Under the pieces are notes generated by a model that was not told the DNA's origin, made no database searches, and saw only the letters and a list, made by a program, of their open reading frames with translations. A program made the translations under genes and the position numbers. From an uncultured Bacilli bacterium (GTDB lineage: Bacteria > Bacillota_I > Bacilli_A > RF39 > UBA660), in contig CAKOLB010000015.1 in NCBI GenBank assembly GCA_934096125.1, forward strand, positions 1-13,044: a DNA stretch of 13,044 nt. The letters are read 5' to 3'. Every line of letters begins with the position of its first letter. Position 1 is the stretch's first letter. Positions 1 to 6,346 of the stretch are shown here, one piece after another.

Positions 1-78
1 CGCAAGTAAAAAATTTAAAAAAGCTAGATTTTATGGTATCTAGTAGCAAATTTTATCTAACAACTGTCAAACTAGGGT

Positions 79-249
79 GAGGTAAATGTCGATATGTTTG
101 GCTCATACTTAAATAGTGAAAAAAAGAAAAGTCAGTTTATTGTCATTACCCATAAAAAAAAGATGATGGAATATGCCGATTCTCTTTATGGCATTACAAT
201 GCAAGAATCTGGAGTTAGTAAAATAGTTAGTGTCAAAGTCGAAAGTTAG
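79..249 (+). pseudogene. smc: 3' remnant of smc (chromosome segregation ATPase, C-terminal end)
   Basis: The frame ending at the TAG 247-249 reads EVNVDMFGSYLNS, then SQFIVITHKKKMMEYADSLY and GITMQESGVSKIVSVKVES. This is the extreme C-terminus of SMC: the D-loop region, the ITH switch segment and the MQESGVSK tail. A normal SMC has more than 1,100 residues; only about 57 remain here. The frame is closed by TAG at 73-75, and the usual Walker B/D-loop stretch (DEVDAALDEANVD) appears collapsed to EVNVD, as if about seven codons were lost. An ATG at 94-96 would allow a 51-residue ORF, but no ribosome binding site precedes it. SMC condenses and segregates chromosomes with ScpA and ScpB, so an intact copy must presumably exist elsewhere. 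Identity as an smc fragment is secure; whether it arose by insertion, duplication or misassembly is inference. Confidence 0.8.
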
Positions 250-272
250 GGGCCAAATAGCTCCTAATTTTT
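246..272 (+). terminator. Rho-independent terminator of the smc remnant
   Basis: TTAGGGGC (246-253) pairs with GCTCCTAA (260-267) over 8 bp with one G-U wobble. The loop is 6 nt and TTTTT follows. The stem overlaps the TAG stop of the smc remnant, so the remnant keeps its native-looking transcription end. Confidence 0.75.
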
Positions 273-274
273 AA

Positions 275-303
275 TTGCAAAAGTATTATATGTTTGGTAT
301 AAT
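275..303 (+). promoter_or_regulatory. Sigma-A type promoter of the four-gene operon
   Basis: TTGCAA (275-280) and a perfect TATAAT (298-303) are separated by 17 nt. The pair lies just after the smc-remnant terminator and 28 nt before the GTG start of the first operon gene. No operator-like repeat is obvious. Confidence 0.75.
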
Positions 304-331
304 TTAGAAAGAATAGGTAGGGTGAGATTAA

Positions 332-1405
332 GTGAGCTTAAATATTGCTGATAAGTATTTAGCTAAGAAAGAAAAAGATTTATTTGAATATGCCAAAATA
401 CTAGAAACAATCATAAGTGTTGAAAATAATCATGCATGGAAAACTAAAAAAGAATTTGGGATGTATGCCAAAGGCGCTATAGAAAAATATGTAAAGAAGA
501 GTTACTTTACCAACAACAAAAATCGTCTTGACCCAATTGAGTACTCAAATGATAACATTAACATCGTCTTAAAATGTATTATCGATTACTTAAAAGAGAC
601 AAACAGTATGTATTTATTAAATGAATGTAAAGATGAAACATTTTTGTTATCCGTTATCATTTGTTCCAGCATCTATATCGATATAGCTTCTAATTTTGTC
701 GACGGTGATGTATCCGAGGTCAAAACTAAATTTAAATATTTACTGGAATATCTTAAGAAAAGCAGTATTTTAAATATCAAGAACAATAAGTACTTTTTAA
801 ATGATTTATTTGAAGCCGCAAAGAAAAATGCTAGTGAAGAGAAAAAGGCTTTTACCATCATTCAAAGTGAAAACTATGAAAATAAATATAAATTAATTAG
901 TAATGATAAAAATGCTTATTATGAAGTTGATTTCTCTTATCATATTAAGGGTTTAGAAAACTATGATGAAAATATTTTAAAAAGTTTATTTAAAGAGTAT
1001 GAAAGTAAATTTTTAGAGATTAGTTATAACTTATTGGTGTTTCAAATTTTGGAAAATCTTATCAGTGATAAAATCATGCCGATTTATGTTATAAAGATTA
1101 ATAAAGCTATGAAAAGAGCGGGTATTGTAAAACTTTTTGATAATGAATACATCAAAAAATATGTCCGCCTGTTAGTGCCATTTGATGATGAGATAACATA
1201 TCAAAACGTGTTAAAGGAATATCAAAAAATAAATGTACCTATTATGTACGATTATAAAGGGGTGGAATATGTTAAAAGCGCAATCTTCATGGATAACGTA
1301 AGTGTTTTAGTAGATAAAGCATTCTTAGAGAGTAATGCCGAAAATGAACATGACTTTGCCAAAAGAAATATATCGATTGTTATTAGAAATAAGGAGGTAG
1401 AATAA
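332..1405 (+). CDS. Conserved-looking protein of unknown function, first gene of the AAA/DUF2357 operon
   Basis: This 357-residue protein is not a family I recognise. It starts at a GTG preceded by a G-rich ribosome binding region (taggtagggtgag, 313-325), and no better in-frame start is visible. It has no signal peptide and no convincing membrane segment. It is rich in Lys, Asn and Glu and alternates predicted helices with short beta-like stretches. No nuclease, protease or nucleotide-binding motif is evident. Its stop overlaps the ATG of the AAA+ ATPase by one base (TAATG), and that gene's ribosome binding site (AAGGAGG 1391-1397) lies inside its last codons, so the two are translationally coupled. 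A cytoplasmic partner or adaptor of the ATPase is the natural guess, but that rests on context only. Confidence 0.85.
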   Translation: MSLNIADKYLAKKEKDLFEYAKILETIISVENNHAWKTKKEFGMYAKGAIEKYVKKSYFTNNKNRLDPIEYSNDNINIVLKCIIDYLKETNSMYLLNECKDETFLLSVIICSSIYIDIASNFVDGDVSEVKTKFKYLLEYLKKSSILNIKNNKYFLNDLFEAAKKNASEEKKAFTIIQSENYENKYKLISNDKNAYYEVDFSYHIKGLENYDENILKSLFKEYESKFLEISYNLLVFQILENLISDKIMPIYVIKINKAMKRAGIVKLFDNEYIKKYVRLLVPFDDEITYQNVLKEYQKINVPIMYDYKGVEYVKSAIFMDNVSVLVDKAFLESNAENEHDFAKRNISIVIRNKEVE

Positions 1406-2910
1406 TGAGTATATATGGTGAGTTTTTCACAAAATTCATGGAACCTTTATTCGAAGGTTTAGTAAAAATTTTTAAAGGTCTTGGGGAAGGGTTATTTCAA
1501 ATGTTTAACATTGTTAGCTACATCACTGTAGTTAGCGACTATAAAAGTAATTTAACAGGCTTGGGCTTAGTTATTCTCATTTTTTCTTGTATTTTTCTTC
1601 TATGTGTATTTGGGTTAATTATCTTCCTTTTATATAAGAGTATTAAAACTTACATGCGTTATCGTCGTAATGTCAAAAAAGAAGATATGCTAGTAGAAGA
1701 AATTGACAGCTTAAATAATGAGATATTTAAACTTAAACGTCAACAAGAAAAGATAAGTGAGCTTACAGACCAAAATGGAAACCTTGAATATAATGCGGAT
1801 GGAACACTTAAAAATGAGTTAAAAGAGGGAGAAAGTAGATTTTTCAAACTTACTGAAGTTGATAAAAAATATGCAAATAATCCTGCTCCAGAAATTACTA
1901 ATTCCTTTACTTTAGAAGAGCTTTGTGAAAAGTTTCGAAATTATTCAGCATCTAAACTTCACTTATACTATGACATCAATTTAATTCGTTTGTTTATAGC
2001 ATCTTTTGCTTCCAATAAACTAATCATCTTAGAAGGTATCAGTGGGACTGGTAAAACAAGTTTAGCATATGCCTTTGGTTCTTTCGTTGGTAATGAAACA
2101 ACGGTTGCTAGTGTTCAACCATCATGGCGTGACTCAACAGAAATATTTGGTTATTTCAATGAATTTACAAAAAAATTTAATGAAACAGAAATTCTTGGTA
2201 AGATGTATGAAGCATTATATACCGATAATGTTTATTTAACGCTTCTTGATGAAATGAATATTTCCCGGGTTGAATATTACTTTGCAGAAATGCTTTCTAT
2301 TTTGGAACTTCCAAATCGTAAAGACTGGGTTGTTGAACTTGTTCCAAATGTTTGGGCAAATGACCCTAAAAAACTTGATGAAGGAAAGATAAAAATTCCT
2401 GATAATATGTGGTATATTGGGACAATCAATAACGATGACTCAACGTTTATGATTACTGATAAAGTTTACGATAGAGCAATGCCAATTGCAATTGATGACA
2501 AGTGTGAAGAGTTTGATGCTCCAGATACAGAAAAAGAAGTATTAAGCTTTAAATACTTTGAAAATCGTTTAAGAGAAGCAAGTGCAAATAATCCTGTTAG
2601 TGAAGAAACCCTTGAAAAAGTTTCTGAACTTGACCGTTATGTAATTGACCACTTCCGTCTTGCTTTTGGTAACAGAATTGTTAAGCAGTTAAAAGAATTT
2701 GTTCCAGCTTATGTTGCTTGTGGTGGAGAAGAAGTCGCTGGTATTGACTACCTAATTGCTCATAAAATTCTAAGAAAATTTGAACAATTAAACCTAGCTT
2801 ACATTAAAGATGAAATTGATGGTTTAATTAAATATTTAGAAAAATTATTCGGAGAAAATAAAACTCCAGAATGTAAGGCCTATTTACTAAGACTTAAGAG
2901 AACAATTTAA
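1405..2910 (+). CDS. Membrane-anchored McrB-like (dynein-related, AAA_5-type) AAA+ ATPase
   Basis: The protein has 501 residues. A hydrophobic segment at about 52-77 (VILIFSCIFLLCVFGLIIFL) is a membrane anchor, followed by a basic patch (KTYMRYRRNVKK) and a short probable coiled coil at about 91-120. The AAA+ module follows, with Walker A GISGTGKTS at 211-219, an FGYFNEFTKKF segment after it, Walker B LTLLDEMN at 278-285, sensor-1 region IGTINNDDSTF at 338-348 and an arginine-finger-like TDKVYDRA at 351-358. The layout is that of MoxR/McrB-class ATPases. The McrB GTPase signature (MNTADRS type) is replaced by INNDDST, so ATP use is more likely than GTP. The positive-inside pattern puts the ATPase in the cytoplasm. 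It sits between the unknown first gene (1-nt overlap) and the DUF2357-like gene (12-nt gap). Its likely role is a motor or remodeller acting on its operon partners; the substrate is unknown. Confidence 0.88.
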   Translation: MSIYGEFFTKFMEPLFEGLVKIFKGLGEGLFQMFNIVSYITVVSDYKSNLTGLGLVILIFSCIFLLCVFGLIIFLLYKSIKTYMRYRRNVKKEDMLVEEIDSLNNEIFKLKRQQEKISELTDQNGNLEYNADGTLKNELKEGESRFFKLTEVDKKYANNPAPEITNSFTLEELCEKFRNYSASKLHLYYDINLIRLFIASFASNKLIILEGISGTGKTSLAYAFGSFVGNETTVASVQPSWRDSTEIFGYFNEFTKKFNETEILGKMYEALYTDNVYLTLLDEMNISRVEYYFAEMLSILELPNRKDWVVELVPNVWANDPKKLDEGKIKIPDNMWYIGTINNDDSTFMITDKVYDRAMPIAIDDKCEEFDAPDTEKEVLSFKYFENRLREASANNPVSEETLEKVSELDRYVIDHFRLAFGNRIVKQLKEFVPAYVACGGEEVAGIDYLIAHKILRKFEQLNLAYIKDEIDGLIKYLEKLFGENKTPECKAYLLRLKRTI

Positions 2911-2922
2911 GGATGTGAAAGT

Positions 2923-4014
2923 ATGGATATAGTTGATTATATAAATAATATAAATAAAGATAAACTAACAGAGTTTACCCAGTTAACTAGTTCAAATATT
3001 ACTCATAAAAGAAATATAGATGCCAAAGTTAGTGATACAAGTTGGATAGATATGGTTGAAGATTGTATACCATATCTTGATAACATTATCCGTAATCCTC
3101 GCCGGTTTATTGTGCAAGAGGAAAACATTGTGCCAATTGAAAAAGCTAAGGTAGTAACGGAAGAAAGTATTAGACATTTAGCCCAAAATACGAACCTTAT
3201 TCAAGAAATTCAAGATGATGGAACCGTTATTCCTCTTAAACTTTTAAATGTTTACCGGGAAGAAACTTTTGACCTTTATGAAAACCGTTTTATTAAATCT
3301 TTAGTTGACAATTTGTATATTTTCGTTAATAATAAGTTAAATGAGTCTGACCAAAAGAGTTATGCTAAGGTTGAAAATAATGTAACTTACACCGGACTTA
3401 TGAAAAATAAAGAAGAAGAGATAACCATTTCTTTAAATCTTCAAAGCAAGAAAAATTCGGTGGTCTCTGCATCAAGAGATGGACACAGCTTAGAAGACCG
3501 TATTGCTCATATTAGGGATATTGTCTCAGCCTTTCGTTCTAGCACCTTTATCAAAAGTTTAAAAGAAGCAAGCCCTGTTCGAAGTCCAATTCGTAAAACA
3601 AATGTTATCTTAAAAGAACCTAACTTCATCAAAGCCTTGGAGTTATGGGAATATTTAGAAAAAAACAACATTAAACCAGTTACCGAAATTAAAAAGAGTG
3701 AAGAATACGTTAAAGATAGTAATATTAAACATAAATATGATTTAGCCTTCTTTATAGATAGTGAAGCCGTAGAAAGTGAAAACAGTAATAAAGAAGAAGC
3801 TAAATTCAATAGCGCTCTTATAAGTAAAATGGTTAATGACTTTGTTTTTACCGGAGATATAAGTGATGGAGAGTTTAAAAAGTTAGTAGATAAAGAATTT
3901 AAAGATGCCAAGAAGAGAAAAGAAAAAATGGTTAATTTAGCCAGAGTTATCTTTGAAGATTTTACTTTAGATTTTGATAAAAGAAAGAAAAAAGCTTATT
4001 CAATTATTAAGTAG
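2923..4014 (+). CDS. DUF2357-like protein (McrC-side partner family), no visible nuclease motif
   Basis: The protein has 363 residues, starting at ATG 2923 after AAGGATGTG. It is soluble, with no signal peptide or membrane segment. The middle segment, containing LKLLNVYREETFDLYENRF followed by IKSLVDNLYIFV (about residues 105-132), resembles the N-terminal DUF2357 region of proteins that travel with McrB-type ATPases, where a conserved ENRFxK stretch is typical. Family members that are restriction nucleases are usually longer and end in a PD-(D/E)XK fold; I cannot see a convincing D...(D/E)xK core here. The C-terminus is instead a Lys/Glu-rich helical tail (KEFKDAKKRKEKMVNLARV). This suggests a structural or adaptor subunit of the AAA ATPase rather than a DNA-cutting one. 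The next gene begins 15 nt downstream. The family call is from recalled motifs and is moderately uncertain. Confidence 0.7.
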   Translation: MDIVDYINNINKDKLTEFTQLTSSNITHKRNIDAKVSDTSWIDMVEDCIPYLDNIIRNPRRFIVQEENIVPIEKAKVVTEESIRHLAQNTNLIQEIQDDGTVIPLKLLNVYREETFDLYENRFIKSLVDNLYIFVNNKLNESDQKSYAKVENNVTYTGLMKNKEEEITISLNLQSKKNSVVSASRDGHSLEDRIAHIRDIVSAFRSSTFIKSLKEASPVRSPIRKTNVILKEPNFIKALELWEYLEKNNIKPVTEIKKSEEYVKDSNIKHKYDLAFFIDSEAVESENSNKEEAKFNSALISKMVNDFVFTGDISDGEFKKLVDKEFKDAKKRKEKMVNLARVIFEDFTLDFDKRKKKAYSIIK

Positions 4015-4015
4015 T

Positions 4016-4022
4016 AAGGAGG
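4016..4022 (+). promoter_or_regulatory. Strong Shine-Dalgarno before the surface-stalk gene
   Basis: AAGGAGG lies 7 nt before ATG 4030. It is the best ribosome binding site in the operon along with that of the ATPase, and it suggests the surface protein is made in quantity. Confidence 0.7.
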
Positions 4023-4029
4023 ATGCATT

Positions 4030-5715
4030 ATGGCCAAAAATAAAAATAATGATAATAAAGTGATGGGAAATAAAGAGGCGATAAATTTAAAAGACTTTAT
4101 GCTTTTAAATAATAAAAAGCAAGATGAACTTTTAGATAGTACGCTGGGAAAAATGTATGAAGATACATTTGCACCTTCTTATAAACATGTTGAAAAAATT
4201 CTAAACATTGCTTTTGATAATCATGATAATGAAGTAGTGCTTCCTCATAATTTACTTGTTAAAAAAGAGGGAAATAAGTTAATATTTTCCTTTAGGAAGA
4301 AAAAAAATGGTGCTCTTATTATTATCCTTTTACTGCTTGCTTTAATGACTTTAGGCTTTGCGACGTACACTGGTGTTATTCTTCTTTCTAAAGCTAATTT
4401 AAATATCGACTTAGATGGTGATGGTGTGCCAGATTTAAATATTGACTTAAATGATGATGGTATTTGTGATATCAATTGTGATACCAATAAAGATAAAAAG
4501 CCCGACCAAAATATTGATTATCAAAATAATCGTAAAGCGACATTCAATGTTTTAATGGAAGATGGAAGTATTTTTAATAAGATGAACCAAGATACTGATG
4601 GTGATGGTAAGTGTGATATCAACTGTGATACCAATAATGATGGCTTTCCCGACCTTTTTATTGATATAGATGGTGATAAAGCTCCCGATTTAAACATCGA
4701 TGTTGATGGCGATGGAAAAGCAGATTTAAACTTTGATACCGATGGTGATGGCGTATGTGATATCAACTGTGATACCAATAATGATAATAAATGTGATAAA
4801 AATTGTATTTCAAATTTAGTTAAAAATAATAAAGGTGAGTTAAATCTTGATTTAGATGGTGATGGTAAGTGTGATGTTAACTGTGATACCAATAATGATG
4901 GAATGCCAGATGAAAATATCGACTATTACGGTGATAAGAAAAGCACTTTTAATAGAAAAGATAAAAATGGTAATATTACCAATAAAACTAATCAAGATTT
5001 AAATAATGATGGAATTTGTGATTTAAACTGTGATTTAGACCATGATGGTTGGCCTGATATCAATTTGGATATTGATGGTGATGGAGTGCTAGATTTAAAC
5101 ATCGATTTAAATGGTGATGGAACTCCCGATTTAAACATTGATACTGATGGTGATGGAACACCTGATATTAATATTGATACCAATGGAGATAATAAGTGTG
5201 ATAAAAATTGTATTTATGACCCTACTGCTAAGGGTGATGAACTATCAAATGATGGAAAACACGGTCAGTATACTGGGGGAGAAAGTAATTTTGACATGGA
5301 TACAGCCTCTTTAATCGTTATGTTTGAAAATGGTAATGATGTATCTTTACAAAATCTTTATCCTGATGACCAAACTGATGAAGGGGTAAACACTAAAGTC
5401 CCTGACATTAAATTCACTATTAAAAATACCACGAATAAAACTCTTTATTACAACATCGATTGGGTAAATATTGAAAATACTTTTGAAAGTAATAATTTCT
5501 GGACTAAAGTTGTAAGTGATAATGGAGGATATAATAAAGATTGGGAAACTGCTCCATTTAATGATGTTAATCTTGTTCAAAATATTGCAGTTGCTCCAAA
5601 TACTACACAGTCTTATACTGTTTCCTTTACTCTTCATGGAACTGGCACTAGCCAAAATTATGACCAAGGAAGAACATTTAAAGGACAAATTAAAATAGAA
5701 CTTCTAGAAGGCTAG
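4030..5715 (+). CDS. Single-pass membrane surface protein with thrombospondin type 3-like Ca-binding repeats and a C-terminal beta domain
   Basis: The protein has 561 residues. A charged N-terminal cytoplasmic part (about 1-93, including KLIFSFRKKKNG) precedes one membrane segment at about 94-120 (ALIIILLLLALMTLGF...). There is no signal-peptide cleavage site, so it is probably a signal-anchored, N-in protein. From about 124 to 395 it carries an array of acidic repeats of the form (N/D)xDxDGDGxxDxNxD, the spacing of thrombospondin type 3 or EF-hand-like Ca2+ loops. Seven repeats contain a CDxNC pair (for example GKCDINCDTNND), giving 14 cysteines. The last ~150 residues (DTASLIVMFENG to the C-terminus) are beta-rich and contain FTIKNTTNKTLYYNID, vaguely like TasA/camelysin-type extracellular domains. 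It is last in the operon and is followed by a terminator. The likely role is a rigid Ca-dependent stalk displaying a terminal domain, linked to the cytoplasmic AAA machinery through its N-terminus; that link is inferred from operon context. Confidence 0.85.
   Translation: MAKNKNNDNKVMGNKEAINLKDFMLLNNKKQDELLDSTLGKMYEDTFAPSYKHVEKILNIAFDNHDNEVVLPHNLLVKKEGNKLIFSFRKKKNGALIIILLLLALMTLGFATYTGVILLSKANLNIDLDGDGVPDLNIDLNDDGICDINCDTNKDKKPDQNIDYQNNRKATFNVLMEDGSIFNKMNQDTDGDGKCDINCDTNNDGFPDLFIDIDGDKAPDLNIDVDGDGKADLNFDTDGDGVCDINCDTNNDNKCDKNCISNLVKNNKGELNLDLDGDGKCDVNCDTNNDGMPDENIDYYGDKKSTFNRKDKNGNITNKTNQDLNNDGICDLNCDLDHDGWPDINLDIDGDGVLDLNIDLNGDGTPDLNIDTDGDGTPDINIDTNGDNKCDKNCIYDPTAKGDELSNDGKHGQYTGGESNFDMDTASLIVMFENGNDVSLQNLYPDDQTDEGVNTKVPDIKFTIKNTTNKTLYYNIDWVNIENTFESNNFWTKVVSDNGGYNKDWETAPFNDVNLVQNIAVAPNTTQSYTVSFTLHGTGTSQNYDQGRTFKGQIKIELLEG
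4399..5212 (+). repeat. Degenerate tandem coding repeat (DxDGDG units)
   Basis: Repeated gatggtgatgg-type units with conserved tgtgatatcaactgtgatac blocks (near 4467, 4611 and 4758) encode the Ca-binding loops of the surface stalk. Near-identical units about 140-150 nt apart indicate relatively recent expansion or recombination. The array is likely to vary in length among strains. Confidence 0.75.
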
Positions 5716-5735
5716 AAAATTTTTCAAAAATATTG

Positions 5736-5741
5736 TATAAT
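5736..5741 (+). promoter_or_regulatory. Possible -10 element upstream of the attenuator-like hairpin
   Basis: A perfect TATAAT lies 20 nt after the stop of the stalk gene. No good -35 hexamer is found at 16-18 nt (TAGAAA at 5713-5718 is poor). If real, transcripts would start near 5748 and run directly into the hairpin before the DUF2798 gene. Confidence 0.35.
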
Positions 5742-5760
5742 AAAAAAGACATTAAACGCT

Positions 5761-5797
5761 GCCTTAGTCATTGTCCGCGACTAGGCGGTCTTTTTTT
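5761..5797 (+). terminator. Intrinsic terminator ending the operon, or attenuator for the DUF2798 gene
   Basis: GCCTTAGTC (5761-5769) pairs with GACTAGGC (5779-5786) with one bulged T, and a 7-T tract follows at 5791-5797. Only 24 nt separate the U tract from the next start codon. There is no room for a separate promoter between them, so the downstream gene must depend on read-through or on a promoter before the hairpin. Confidence 0.75.
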
Positions 5798-5821
5798 GTT
5801 TTAAAGAAAGGAGAAAAAAAT

Positions 5822-6286
5822 ATGCCAAAAACTAAAAAAGAGGGAGTAGTCTTTGCCCTTTTAAATGCCTTTTTTATGGCTTATCTTATGAGTGTTTATA
5901 ATATTGCTCTAAACTCCCCCCAAGGACTTGTAAATAGCACATTTTATCTAGCTTTAAAAACATTACCACTTCAATTATTGGTGGCATTTATCTTTGCAAA
6001 TTTCCTTGCAACACCTCTTGCTAAAAAGTTTGCTTTTAAAGTGGCCAGTCCCAAAGAAAGTAAAGAAATATTTGTAATATTATCTATGCAAACCTTTACT
6101 TGTCTAATAATGGTCGGACTTATGAGTTTATTTGCCATATTTTCTCATCACTTAGTAAATAGTAATGTTTTCTGCACATTTATCACTACTTATTGCAAGA
6201 ATTTTTTAATGGCTTATCCTTTGCAAATATTTTTAGTAGGCCCACTTGCACGAAAAATTTACCGCAAAATATATGCTGGGAAATAG
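5822..6286 (+). CDS. DUF2798-type small integral membrane protein
   Basis: The protein has 154 residues counted from ATG 5822, which is supported by AAAGGAG at 5807-5813. An in-frame start further upstream at 5771 would place the start codon inside the terminator hairpin and is rejected. Four hydrophobic segments are seen in two similar halves. Each begins with a small/Met-rich helix (AFFMAYLMSVYNIAL; LIMVGLMSLFAIF) and ends with an LPLQLLVAFIFANFLATPLA or YPLQIFLVGPLARKI motif, the internal duplication typical of DUF2798. The function of the family is not established; transport or stress roles are speculation. Expression may be controlled by the hairpin just upstream. The next gene has its own promoter. 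Confidence 0.8.
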   Translation: MPKTKKEGVVFALLNAFFMAYLMSVYNIALNSPQGLVNSTFYLALKTLPLQLLVAFIFANFLATPLAKKFAFKVASPKESKEIFVILSMQTFTCLIMVGLMSLFAIFSHHLVNSNVFCTFITTYCKNFLMAYPLQIFLVGPLARKIYRKIYAGK

Positions 6287-6289
6287 TTA

Positions 6290-6317
6290 TTGCTTTTTTG
6301 CGTAGTTATTATATAAT
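6290..6317 (+). promoter_or_regulatory. Promoter of the metallopeptidase gene
   Basis: TTGCTT (6290-6295) and TATAAT (6312-6317) are separated by 16 nt. The pair begins 4 nt after the DUF2798 stop and lies 30 nt before the ATG at 6347. Confidence 0.65.
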
Positions 6318-6346
6318 AGTAAGTACGAAAAAGAGGTAGAGTAAAA

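Noticed and set aside
3..80. 25-codon open frame at the left edge ending in TGA at 78-80
   Set aside because: It could be the tail of an upstream gene, but it is too short and unrecognisable to call.
1405..4014. Canonical McrBC restriction system
   Set aside because: The ATPase lacks the MNTADR-type GTPase signature and has a membrane anchor, and the partner shows no PD-(D/E)XK core.
4245..5183. Long minus-strand ORFs opposite the surface-stalk gene
   Set aside because: They are antisense readings of the DxDGDG repeat (Ser/Pro/Phe/Lys-rich), with no ribosome binding sites or recognisable domains.
4399..5212. Regular DNA repeats resembling an array
   Set aside because: The repeats are in-frame coding units of variable spacing with no spacer/repeat alternation, so this is not CRISPR.
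5771..5821. Upstream in-frame start for the DUF2798 protein (TTG at 5771)
   Set aside because: It lies inside the terminator hairpin and has no ribosome binding site; ATG 5822 has a good one and begins the homologous part.
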